The notes below the pieces were generated by a model. It did no database searches and was not told the origin of the DNA. It saw only the letters and a program-made list of their open reading frames with translations. Below are positions 1 to 10,201 of a DNA stretch of 24,178 bases, piece by piece. A program made the translations under genes and the position numbers. Within the stretch, counting starts at the first letter, position 1. Each line of letters begins with the position of its first letter. Origin of the DNA: Paraglomus occultum (Eukaryota > Glomeromycota > Glomeromycetes > Paraglomerales > Paraglomeraceae); NCBI GenBank assembly GCA_910592205.1, contig CAJVPJ010000472.1:1-24178 (forward strand), written 5' to 3'.

Positions 1-1229
1 CAGAAAAAGGATATTGTCAGACAAAAGTTGCAGAAGTTGTGCACCCGACTGTCCGGCTAAAAGTATAAGGGTGCTAATGCATGAAAATCATGTACAACAC
101 AAATGTTGCGGGGAGATTTGTGTTGTGTGTGTAACATAAAGATTGTAGCTGCGCGCCCCATTAGCTTCAAAAATTACGATTTACATACATCAATATGCGA
201 TAGTATTAAAAAAGATGTTTCAAACAATACAATGTCATTACCTAAGAGTTGCAACTTGTGATATCTGCACTTAGGTAAGTATATGGTAATGATCGAGGCA
301 GGAGTGTGCTATTCTTACGTTGTTGGTTGATCTGTCAATTAACACATTTTGGAAAGGGGTATAAAATTAAAAATGTAAAGTAACCAATAACGATAGAATA
401 TAATTGTTTACAAGGAGGCATATTTGATGGAAGAAAAGTTTTACCGAAGATACAAAGTTTATCAAATGATTGGCACGGACATCAAACACCGAAGGTTTAA
501 TTCTTTCGTAGAGAAGAAATTTAAAAAAACATTAAAGACTTTTTATATTTCTGTAATAAGCAAATTGTTAATAATCAATGATAAACGTCGATGACAAAGT
601 TGGAAATTTGATATTGACAACATTGTGTTAATATTTAAGTACATGTTATGGTTATCTACTATTTATCCGAACACCATTGCAATACACGCTTGATCGTTTT
701 TCAGATCTAATTGATTTTGTAGTATGCATTCAAATCTAGACTAACGTAATGCTTGCATTTTTTATTGGTGCCCATTATGCAGATCAATATCACGCGGGTT
801 TCGTGAGAATCTGGTTATCGCATAATCACTGCGAGAATATTAATATCACATTCCGATAGGCTCATCATTTGTATAATAACAAGTCTAGTATACGTAACCC
901 ATATTTTATTCACTGCCCTACTTTTGTAAAATCATACAACAAACGTTTCAGCATACTATTTGGTCTTATTGGTATTATATACTCTTTAATCTTGCAGCAT
1001 TGTACGTTTCCTACGACAACGCTACGTTAATGTACTTTCTCAACACATGTTAACTTCTATTATACACACCATATACTCGATATCACAATGATAACTCTTA
1101 CATTAATATTAAACTTATTACAATTTTAACTTAACTACGGTGAATATTTGAAAAATCTTAAAACAATTTTTTGTTTGACTGTTATTAGGACAGAAGAAAA
1201 AACTTATATAATTAAAAACAAACGAGCAA
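1..1229. other. intergenic, no gene recognised
   Basis: AT-rich DNA with stops in every frame and no convincing coding stretch. One small stem-loop can be seen: the 11-bp arm ACAACACAAAT at 94-104 is complemented at 116-126, with an 11-nt loop. The right end is the 3' flank of the HMG gene that starts the coding part of the window; no clear AATAAA signal was found there on the minus strand. CpG frequency looks normal for the window. Confidence 0.6.
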
Positions 1230-2288
1230 TTATTCGTTTGGAATTGGTAAAAAATCGACTAACTGTTCGTTCGTGTAGTAAAACAGCGGGGTTTTAAGCC
1301 AATCCGTGTTACTTTCTTTAAAAAATTGTTCACCAAAATAAACAGCCGACGTATCAATATTACCGTACAAAGAATAGCCAGAGCTGGACATATCGTCGAT
1401 ATTAGTTGCGTCACTGTTAGTAAAACCGTTGTTGCTATCGGAGTAAATGTTATCGTATGAAACTAGTTCATAATATCCATTTGATGGAGTCTCTTCGCAT
1501 ATTTGACTGTATCCAACAACATGGTTGTCTTCGTTTAACTGAAAAAATTTGCTCGACAAAGCCGATGCTTCAACGTGCATATATCCATTCAGTTGATCAG
1601 ATTCAATCAATTGAGCGTGGTCGTCCGAAATTGGAAGTTGTCTATATTCGATTGGTTGATCATAGTCAACAGGCTTACATTCGCTGAGTCGAAAATTTTC
1701 TTGTTTAATTTGCTCAACATAATTACTTGAAAAATATTCGATTGGATTTTGGTGCTGTTCATATTCGCTTTGTTGATCATAGCTGTCGAAACCGTGGAAT
1801 TGTTTGTCTATTTGAGAAGAGTTATTTCTTTGTTTCTCGGTTCTGTTGTTTTTATCAATTCCAAATCTATTTCTGTCCACTTCTTTAAATACCCAATTAT
1901 TTTTCTTTTTGCTTTGCTTTGGTCTTGGTCTGTAAATGTAGCCGGAATACGTTTCTTTATGACGAAGCAAAGCCACTTTAGCGAGTGCGTTGAAGTACTG
2001 TTTGACTAAAATTGGCTGACTTTTCCAATCTTTAGAAGCCATCCTAGAAATATCTTGAATGCTGTACGGATATTGAGTTCGTAACATGCTTGTAAAATTT
2101 GTGCGAAAAAGGATCCATGGATTAGACGGCCGGGGAGGCTTTAAATTTTTGTTACTACTTTGTCCACGTTTTGGATCAGTGAGAGAATCAGGAGGAATAG
2201 TGAGAGTATAAGGTGGATTACTTAGGAGACTGCGTTCAATTAAAGTAAGATCAGTAGAATAATGTAGAGTCTTTGAAGAGGTAGACAT
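1230..2288 (-). CDS. HMG-box (MATA_HMG-type) putative transcription factor, paralogue A
   Basis: Single-exon gene for 352 residues, probably a nuclear DNA-binding protein. The HMG box is at about residues 52-124: it opens with PRPSNPWILFRTNF, continues with an ISRMASKDW segment and ends at HKETYSGYIYRPR, the pattern of fungal mating-type HMG domains (MATA_HMG, sequence-specific minor-groove binding and bending). A basic run (PRPKQSKKKNN) follows and could be a nuclear localisation signal. The remaining 220 residues are low-complexity, rich in Tyr, Gln, Glu, Asn and Asp with recurring Y/E-Q-x motifs, and could be a disordered activation region. The start is the ATG at 2288. The frame is open seven codons further, but the first codon there is GTG. 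Starting at 2288 also aligns end to end with paralogue B (353 residues), both giving 13 residues up to the shared STD. Such HMG genes form a large family in Rhizophagus; a mating role for this copy is not shown. Confidence 0.86.
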   Translation of the reverse strand: MSTSSKTLHYSTDLTLIERSLLSNPPYTLTIPPDSLTDPKRGQSSNKNLKPPRPSNPWILFRTNFTSMLRTQYPYSIQDISRMASKDWKSQPILVKQYFNALAKVALLRHKETYSGYIYRPRPKQSKKKNNWVFKEVDRNRFGIDKNNRTEKQRNNSSQIDKQFHGFDSYDQQSEYEQHQNPIEYFSSNYVEQIKQENFRLSECKPVDYDQPIEYRQLPISDDHAQLIESDQLNGYMHVEASALSSKFFQLNEDNHVVGYSQICEETPSNGYYELVSYDNIYSDSNNGFTNSDATNIDDMSSSGYSLYGNIDTSAVYFGEQFFKESNTDWLKTPLFYYTNEQLVDFLPIPNE

Positions 2289-4621
2289 GGTATTTGAATA
2301 TAGAAGCACAACAATTTGGCTTATTAGTCGGTGTTATTAACGATAATTTATCAAAAATTTTTTGTTAAAAGTTTTTTTTTGATACTTTTTTTTTAGTAAA
2401 GTTGTCTTTACTTTCTTTATTTTTCACGATGCTTATATGTGTTTTTCTGGCGACACCCCTGAATGTATTCCATGTTTGACTATTGCTATATATATTTATT
2501 ATGAATGTGACAAGTACGCGATGTTATAATTGTTAGATATACTGTATTCCAGATAAAATAGCATATATATGTTTACCCAAAAAAGTAACTTTCCTTGAGA
2601 TGTAGCATTCATGTGACTTACGAAACGGGGAATACATTTAAATAGTAGGAAGCTTTTCTAGTTTGTTACTTTATTTGGAACATTCGATTCATAAATAACA
2701 TTGCGTTTTGCAAACTATAATATTTTAAAAAGTAGTCAGGTTTTTGTTTAATAAATTTGATTACTAAAATTTTAAGTAATTATATATAACTAAATTATTT
2801 ATTATACACCGAAGCATCAGGCATGTGAATATCGGATAAATTATTCGCCTAGATTATGTAATTTGACATGTAACACAAATCGATTTGAGTACTAAAATTC
2901 AAATATTTAAAGCATCGATAAATTGGTAGAACTTTACTAAAAGATAAAACAGATTTAGATGTATTAGCATTTTAGCAATAAATTATCGTTATTAGAGTCT
3001 TTGTTAACAATAATCGGGCCGAATATAATAAATGGCTTATGTTTTCTAAATATCAGAAAGGTTTGTTTAACAAATATGCAAAACGCTAGGAAAGTGCCGC
3101 ACTGTCGGTGTGTAAATTTTCCGCTTTGAGCATAGTTTATAAAACAAGTGCCAATGTTGTATATAAGAGACTATAAGTGACACTCATGTGAATGGTTTGT
3201 ATAACAAATTAAACCTTAAATTGTGCCAAAAATATACTTCAGATGGTTCATCGCATATCAACTTTTCCCGAGCATTTATGCACAGATCTTTCACAATTTT
3301 TGTACACTTTAAAATTTCAGTCTTCACGGAACTTCGCCCCTGCATACGTAATTATCTAAAAGTCGATAACTTCTGAATTAAGAAATGTACAGCTTATAAC
3401 GATAATTCGTCTTATACATTCCATTTTCCAATTTTTTCTTCCCACTTCCATTTTTAAGCACGAACAGAAATAAATAACTATGTCAAAACTTTCCCATTCC
3501 AAGAGCGAAAAAAAAAGATTATAGGCTTCTGCTAGTACTTCAACAAGTTAGCAGCTGGAAGTAAATATGAGGTCAACAGCCGGCAATACTGTATATTATC
3601 GACTTTTTTTCCGGAAAAAAAACTTTGGGATGTGCTCACCATTTCGATTTCTTTTTTGATGAGGAAGAAAATGGAACTTAAAGAACTTCTATAATTATCG
3701 GAATGGTTGACGAACGGGTACACAAGCCCATTTTTTATTACCTAAATCAGATATCCAAACCAAATTTAGACTATTGTTTGTTAAAACGTTACACATTGAA
3801 TAAGTTAATCAATTCGATCATCTAGACTATAAGTCACACGGTTTCTTATGTAACTAGGTGGTTAGTTTCTTATCTTCGGTGATGAGAACGTCCTAGTACT
3901 GAATTGAGTTATTGTTATGAAACCTAATTGTATACGTACCAATAAATGCAAACCGTAAAACAAATAAAGTAAAAATCTACGTCGATAGTAATGAACTAGA
4001 CCATATAGTATTAGGCACTGGTCTATTCTATTTTCGTTCATGTTAAACCCGCATGGGCACACAAGATATTCACCTGCTAAAAATAACGAAAAGGAGTCCA
4101 GTCCATTTGCCCGACAAAACTACTCATAAAAACTTTACGCAATGACAAAGTAGTAGACCCGACCGTGAGTCACCGTGAGTCTTTTTTGCAGCTTGTACTG
4201 CAATTATCGTGGTACGCAAAACTTTTCCTTGATTCCTACTCCAGTTGAGGTAATTGATAATGGTTATCATATCAATAGACCTCAAATCTAAAATAATTCT
4301 TGTAACAATTAACAAAACACTAAACAAACTCAACGATAAAAGAATTAGAATTCGATTAAGCATGTGCTATGGACGGGTAGAGCTATTTAACTTTGTGCTA
4401 CTGAAATTAGATGTAATGTTCGAATTTCCAACCTGACTGTATATGTAATACCGTATGTATTATAACTGCGGCAGTTATAATTTAATTCATAACGAGACTT
4501 TCAAACTTTACTTTGTTACTCAAAGAATGAGATATCTAACTCTAGTTCTGCAATAAATGTTTAAATAGCATTGATCAACATCCCCGCAAAATCAACGATC
4601 GACTTTAATACACACGGATTT
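2289..4621. other. intergenic, no gene recognised
   Basis: About 2.3 kb of AT-rich DNA. The longest open frames are 60-80 codons, lack family resemblance and overlap on both strands, so I treat them as chance. A near-perfect stem-loop lies at 4459-4481: ATTATAACTGC and its complement separated by one G. CpG frequency is normal. No tRNA or other RNA gene was recognised by eye. Confidence 0.55.
2334..2400 (-). promoter_or_regulatory. A-rich leader/promoter-proximal tracts of HMG gene A
   Basis: On the sense (minus) strand the 45-110 bases before the ATG carry several A tracts (runs of 5 to 9 A). Paralogue B has a similar but longer A-rich stretch before its start. Poly(dA:dT) tracts commonly exclude nucleosomes at fungal promoters; a promoter role here is inference from position only. 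Confidence 0.3.
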
Positions 4622-4742
4622 CATGGGATCCGTTTATTTCCCCGATAACAAATAATAACTTTCCCGACAATTATTTCCGGGGAATAAACTGTTGGAAAAG
4701 TGAGCTGTCGGGAAAGTTATTATCGGGTAATGAACCAGACCC
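4622..4742. mobile_element. short inverted-repeat (MITE-like) element
   Basis: Two arms face each other. The inner cores are 4641-4669 and 4706-4727: the left reads CCCGATA, seven extra bases, then ATAACTTTCCCGACA; the right arm is the exact complement without the extra bases. Weaker complementarity extends the arms outward to about 4625 and 4742. A second inverted pair (TTTATTTCCCC near 4633 and GGGGAATAAA near 4679) lies inside. GATTT occurs just outside both ends (4617-4621 and 4743-4747) and may be a 5-bp target duplication, but the match is short. No coding capacity. Best read as a small non-autonomous DNA transposon of unknown superfamily, or otherwise a plain foldback repeat. Confidence 0.5.
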
Positions 4743-6019
4743 GATTTAATGCATAATTAGACTTCTGTCGCAAGACAATTCAGTATTATAACTGATTTGT
4801 TCGAGCAAATGCAATTTTTAAACCCTCTCAAACGTCAGTGGGTGAAAAAAATATATTGTTTATGCATCAACACATTGTTTGCTGGGTTCAGATGTCATTC
4901 ATTAAAAAGGATCATATCTAAATGCAAAACGACGCTATTACTCTCAATGGTTTTAAAATGTGGTTCAAAAATTTAGTTAAATTCTGATAGAGGAGTTTTT
5001 TCGGAGACTCGTAGCTGTAGCGTAGCGGCTTTACGGTGCGTTTTAGTGTGAAAAGTTAGTTAATACTCGTAACGTCAATTAAAGCTTATTGTATTTTTAG
5101 TGCACATAGAACAGTCGTCTCATTGTCTAACATAAATATAATGATTGAATACTACATAAGCGGTTTATCAGTTCGCCGTATTGATTATCCACTCAATTCT
5201 AATCGTTTTTTTTTGTAAAAAAAATTGGTTTCCAATTTTCGTAATAAGCGATACAGATAAGTTCAGCATAAGTATAAACAGTGTATTAATTGGAAGAGAA
5301 AGATTTGCAAGTTACTCATCGGTAACGTTGACAATTGTTTTACTGATAGTCATTTCACTAAGGTGTTCAACTTTGTTTATTCTTCGCCACAGCCAAACTT
5401 GTCATGACTGACGTTATTACGTTAACATGGCTTGAAACGCTTATCGTGAAATAGCTGTCAGTGAAATGTCAATAGCTTAACCTGTCTGTGAAGTAATTAT
5501 GATACAGACCCGTGACAATGACAACATGCATATAAAACATGATAAGCAATCGTATAATAATGCTTACCAATTAACTCGTACCAAATAGTTATTTTATACT
5601 AATGACTTGTTTTTTATCGAAAGCTGCTTGAAGTTTTTCTTCATAATGCAGAGAAATTTACCTGCTTTACTAACATTTGCTGCTCTAACACTTAGCATGT
5701 TTTACTCTTATTTGTTTTACGTAGAGCGGTATTTTTGCACCAAATAAACATCTTCTTTGCTTTTGCTTGTTTCCTTATAATTGTTTTCACAACAAGTTGC
5801 GATATTTTGTGTGAAAATTTAACCATTATCCATATTTTAGAATTCACTTCTTTGATGCGTCTAGTCGACAAAAGACTATCCGTCGGCAGAATGAAATGCG
5901 TTTAATCTTGAATTTTTTCGGCAATTATTCGATGCCAACATGTTATGTTAATTAAAGAATAAATCACATAATGATGCACTGCGTGATACTGTATATCTAA
6001 TCCACTTTGCTGTTACGTA
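4743..6019. other. intergenic, no gene recognised
   Basis: AT-rich, CpG-normal DNA with no open frame beyond 76 codons and none resembling a known protein. It contains a short palindrome around 5221-5239 (AAAATTGG, TTT, CCAATTTT) next to T and A homopolymer runs. Nothing else is supportable. Confidence 0.55.
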
Positions 6020-6079
6020 CAGTAAGGAGCATAAGTATCCGACCGCTCCTAGCTTGGGACAGGAACAAGTAAACACTTG
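6020..6079 (+). repeat. left terminal inverted repeat of the 682-bp MITE
   Basis: About 60 bp, matching the complement of 6641-6701 with a single substitution. Preceded by the TA at 6018-6019. Confidence 0.88.
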
Positions 6080-6640
6080 AAAATTTTCGTACATAAAGTG
6101 CATAACAAACCAGTTTTCAAACATTCAATATTTGCATCTAAAACATATAAAAAACATATAAAACCATATTAATATAAAAACCGCACATTGTTTATTTCGA
6201 CATAAACTTCAGAAATCAATATCTCCACATGTTCTAATCGATTTGCATAATTTTTTTTTGTTTTGTTTGTTAAATCAATCTCTGCGTTTTTCTTGAGATG
6301 CATGGTTGAATTAGAAAAAAATTGTTATTGTACTTGGCAACAAACGCGCGTACTATTTATAAATATCATCATGTCGTATGATTATTTGCTTTTTGTAATA
6401 GCAATCATACAGTAATTTTTAATAAAATTGGGTAAGCGCATTTTTAATAGTACATAAAAATAAAATAAAAGAATTACAAAATTAAGTTAGAAAAGTGTCG
6501 AGATAGGAATTTCCGAATTCTTATGATCAAAATCGCGAGATATATCTAGGTAAAAACTTCAGTGTTTGGAAAATTTTCCGGAGACATCCGATCGGGCTGA
6601 AATTTTACAGGTAATCATGGTCTGTTATGTACTTTATTTT

Positions 6641-6701
6641 CAAAGTGTTTACTTGTTCCTGTCCCAAGCTAGGAGCGGTCGGATACTTATGCTCCCTACT
6701 G
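6641..6701 (-). repeat. right terminal inverted repeat of the 682-bp MITE
   Basis: Complement of the left arm with one substitution and one inserted T near the inner edge. Followed by the TA at 6702-6703. Confidence 0.88.
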
Positions 6702-7066
6702 TACAGAAGTGTTTGAAGAAGACAGTTAGCAACAAGCGTATGCACGATAGAAATTAACGTTTGTTGGAGAATAATCTAAATATTATCCAACGTGCTACAC
6801 AGCGGCGTATTTCCTTTTTTTAATGGTCGGACAGACAAATTTCGATAAAGAATGAAATGTTACACGTCGGACAATTCCTGATTATCTATTATCCTATTGA
6901 TATCTCAAGTGTGACACACACAAATTACATGCATTTGATCCCACAGTATGATTGGTTCATGTCGTTCAATGTATCACGTCACAATAAAATATAGCATAAA
7001 CGATGCGTGGATCTAGTTTTTGCAAACCGCAAAGTACTGATTAAATACCTTCACTTCTGTACCGAC
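6702..7066 (+). promoter_or_regulatory. upstream region of the RING/TPR gene
   Basis: 365 bp between the MITE and the first ATG of the TPR gene. It must hold the promoter and 5' leader if the two-exon model is right. No TATA box or specific operator could be assigned. CpG frequency is normal here (for example around 6743-6868 and 7028-7064), unlike the gene body downstream. The MITE ends only 365 bp from the start codon, so it could influence expression; this is inference. Confidence 0.35.
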
Positions 7067-10000
7067 ATGGATAATGCATATTCACCGTCACCAGACAGCT
7101 GGGTAAGCTTCATCAACTATGTTTCTTCAAGATGACTTTCACAGAATAAATTAAGCAATGCCTATTCTTACATATTACAACCCGATTCAATATTAATATT
7201 GTCTTGATAGGAATTTGGACAACCATCATCCTCAAATACCAGCAAGAAAGGGAAACAAGCGCAGGTTGATAGTGCAGAAACTGAAGATGTCATTGGAGAC
7301 CTCATTGTCTTTGAAAGTGATAGTGATGACAATAATGATGATGACTTCAAAGATTCTAGAGAAACATTTGCTGCAGCAAATCTGAGCAATGCTGAATTAA
7401 ATGAACAGCTATCTGCAACTTTGGAATCGATTACCAACAGCAGTGACAGGGTCAGCCATCTTATTAAATTATCCAATCTGTTGCAATTATTTGGTAACAG
7501 GCTAGAGGGTAATCAGCTGAAAAATGTTTTGAAAACTATTGGAATTACTGTTGAATATAATGTCTATGAAGTGACTGCTGATGTTGAATTGGAACTACAC
7601 CTTAGAGCACATGCATTAGCTTTAGAAACATATGGCAGACGACTTGTTAAGATGGATAAGGAATTAATTGAAACTTTGCAGAAAAATCTTATAAAGTTGT
7701 ATGACTTCCACCAAGGTTATAGCAAAGTCATAGAAAGAGACTTGCAATGTCCAGAGATTTTAAGTGCCACTTTGGAGGGAAGTGCTAAAGTTCAAAATTA
7801 TAACAATGATTTTTTACTTATGCATCTTTATAATACTCTTCATGTGATGGGCAATGATAAGACAGCTTGGCTTGAAATTATAAATCAACTGAAGACTTTT
7901 TTTGCTGCACTAGTTGAGGCTTTACCTGTTATGGCTGGTATTATGACAGTTGTAGAGACACCAATTGATAATGAAGCCACTATTGAAATATATAATAATA
8001 TTCAAAAGGCTTTACAATCCAAGTTTTCTGTGGGACATTGGTACAAAGAATGGAGGTATTTGTATACAATTTACCAAGCATTTGTTGAATGGTCAGCTGC
8101 TCCAATTCATAAAAGTTTGGTTGCTAAAGGGGAGTTGATACTTATTAAGGATCTATGGAGATTTGGAGATCAAGAGTGGAATAAAGCCATTTTAGCAAAA
8201 TCAGAAACTGGATATAATAAGAAACCTAAATTAAAAGTCATGTCAGATCATATCTCAGGATCAGTTCCATACTCATTGTTGTTTGGTATACTGGATATTG
8301 CCCAAAGTCTAATAATATCTACAGAAAATACTAATACTTTGGCCCATTGTTACTATCTTGCAAAACTATCTCTGGATATGGTGAATATAGAATTTATTCA
8401 ATTTAAAGCAATGGAAGTTCTAATGACACTGCATAAACAAGATCCAATCACATTTTCTGTGGTGCAAGTTGATCTGGACCAACATGCTGAAACTTTGAAT
8501 GAAGACAAGAAAAGGCTTCAAGACATGAGAAGATATATTGATAAAAAGTATACTCATCTTAATCAAGCAAGTAGTAGAACAAATATTGAAATGCCAAACA
8601 CAAGGCAGGAAGCAGATAATAATCTAGAGCAACCATTTGAAGAACTTCTTAATTCAAATTCAAATGATTTATTAATCTTAGATATGGTTGCTGATCATCT
8701 GACATGTCAATTTACCCAAGAAGTTACTGATGATTTTAGAATACTTCCATGCAAGCACAAAATCAGCTATTTGGCATTAGAAACATTCATGAGGCTAAAC
8801 CATAATGAAATGAATTGTTTTTATTGTAAGAGAAAATTTCAATTGGAGGATACTGAGAAAATGCCAAGCTCACCAATTTACAAGGCACTGTATGAGAAAT
8901 TTGTCAAGGCTGGACATATTAATATTACACCAAAAGATTTTACAACTATTGTGGCAAGTCAGGATGATGATGATGATGATGTTGAGGAATCTTCTATTAT
9001 AAAATCAAAGTTTTTATGTATGCTTAAAATGAAACCAAGAAAAACAATTTTACAAAGAATGAAAAGACCAAAAGGCTTACATCCTACATACAGGCAAGGC
9101 AAGAGAGCCCTTGATGAAAAAAGATATGATGATGCAATATTATGGTTGGAAAGAGCACTTATTCATTACCCCAACAGCACAACTATTCAAACAGATCTTG
9201 CTGTTGCATATATGGAAAGTTTAAACTATCAAAAATGTTATGATTTAGATTACCTTACTAAAGCCATCAAAAATAATCCAAACAATGCTAGAACATGGGC
9301 ACAACGTGGACAATGTTATATGCAGCAAGCAGAATACAAACAAGCTCTGAAGGATCTTAAACAATCATTAAAGATTGATGCAAATGATGTACTTGCATTA
9401 GAAGTCAGGGGTAATATTTATTACATTCTTACATGGTATGAGCTAGCATTGGCTGATTTGAATCAACTACTAGAGATTGAACCAGATAACATAACTGCAT
9501 TGGGAATAAGAGGAAAAATTTATTCCATACTTGAAGAGACTGATAATGCATTAAGAGATTTTGACCAATTACTGAAGATTGAGCCAAATGACACAATAAC
9601 ACTAAAAGCAAGGCTTGGAATTTATATTAAATTTTGTCAATATGAAGATGCATTAAAAGATCTCAACAAATTAATATTAATACAAAACAAATCAACTGAT
9701 ATAATGGAACAATATTTAATATTAAGAGGATATGTTTATCTTATGCTTGACCAATGTGACCATGCATTGTCTGATCTTGATAAATTGTTAGGAACAGATC
9801 CAAGTTGCTTATTTATTATATTAAAGGAAAATGGAGATAACAGCTTTGATGAGAATGCATTGAGAAATTTGCATAAATTTTTAAATGTTGAACCTAACAA
9901 TGTGTCTGCATTGAGAGTAAGAGGAAATATCTATTATGCTCTCAAGCTATATACTAAAGCATTAGCTAATTTTAACAAGTTGCTAGAAATTCAACCAGAA

Positions 10001-10201
10001 AATAATGCAAATATATTGTACAGAAGAGCAACCATTTATCTTAAAATTTGTGAGTATAAGAAAGCACTGGATGACATTAATGAGCTCTTGAAGATCAAAC
10101 CAAATGGAACTCTTTCCAGACAGTTGTCATCTTTGTTTGATCAATTGGAAGCAGAAAATGAATGTTTATTATCATATATTAATATCAATATTAGATTTTA
10201 G
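7067..10201 (+). CDS. RING/U-box-like and tetratricopeptide repeat (TPR) protein, 2 exons, 1008 aa
   Basis: Model: join(7067-7102, 7211-10201). Exon 1 encodes MDNAYSPSPDSW. The intron 7103-7210 (108 nt) starts GTAAGC, ends TTGATAG, has TATTAATAT as a possible branch region and is phase 0. Without it the main frame has no ATG near its start: codon 7421 is TTG, and the frame is open back to the TAG that forms the acceptor. Order in the protein: Ser/Lys and acidic N-terminus (residues 13-70); an unrecognised, mostly helical region (80-460); a RING/U-box-like finger (504-580) with C511, C526-x-H528 and C548-x2-C551; a run of Asp near 597-603; then ten TPRs (about 637-982), the eighth degenerate. 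TPRs bind proteins; the finger suggests an E2-binding/ubiquitin role, unproven because several usual zinc ligands are absent. No signal peptide or membrane segment, so probably cytosolic. Exon 2 has only four CpG in 3 kb. Confidence 0.87.
7103..7210 (+). other. spliceosomal intron 1 of the RING/TPR gene
   Basis: GTAAGC donor and TAG acceptor; phase 0; 108 nt. The acceptor AG is part of the in-frame TAG (7208-7210) that would otherwise end the open frame. This intron roughly marks the left edge of the CpG-poor block. Confidence 0.8.

Larger units (their letters stand above)
6020..6701. mobile_element. Tc1/mariner-type MITE (non-autonomous, 682 bp)
   Basis: Long terminal inverted repeats of about 60 bp delimit the element. 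The left end starts CAGTAAGGAGCATAAGTATC at 6020; the right end, read on the minus strand from 6701, starts CAGTAGGGAGCATAAGTATC. The arms differ at one base (A/G at position 6) and then match to about 6079 and 6641, after which a one-base gap permits a few more pairs. TA flanks both ends (6018-6019 and 6702-6703). A CAGT start, an AAGTAT[CT]CG-type terminus and a TA duplication fit the Tc1/mariner (IS630) superfamily. The 560-bp interior is AT-rich with no transposase frame, so the copy could move only with a transposase from elsewhere. Near-identical arms suggest recent activity. Confidence 0.88.

Noticed and set aside
2289-2309. Seven-codon N-terminal extension of HMG gene A
   Set aside because: Its first codon is GTG, not used as a normal nuclear start; the ATG at 2288 aligns with the start of paralogue B.
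6566-6757. 63-codon frame overlapping the right end of the MITE
   Set aside because: Crosses the element boundary and the target duplication and has no transposase motif.
7168-7476. 102-codon minus-strand frame over the start of TPR exon 2
   Set aside because: Antisense to a well-supported coding exon and Ser/Leu-rich as expected for the reverse of Asp/Ser codons.
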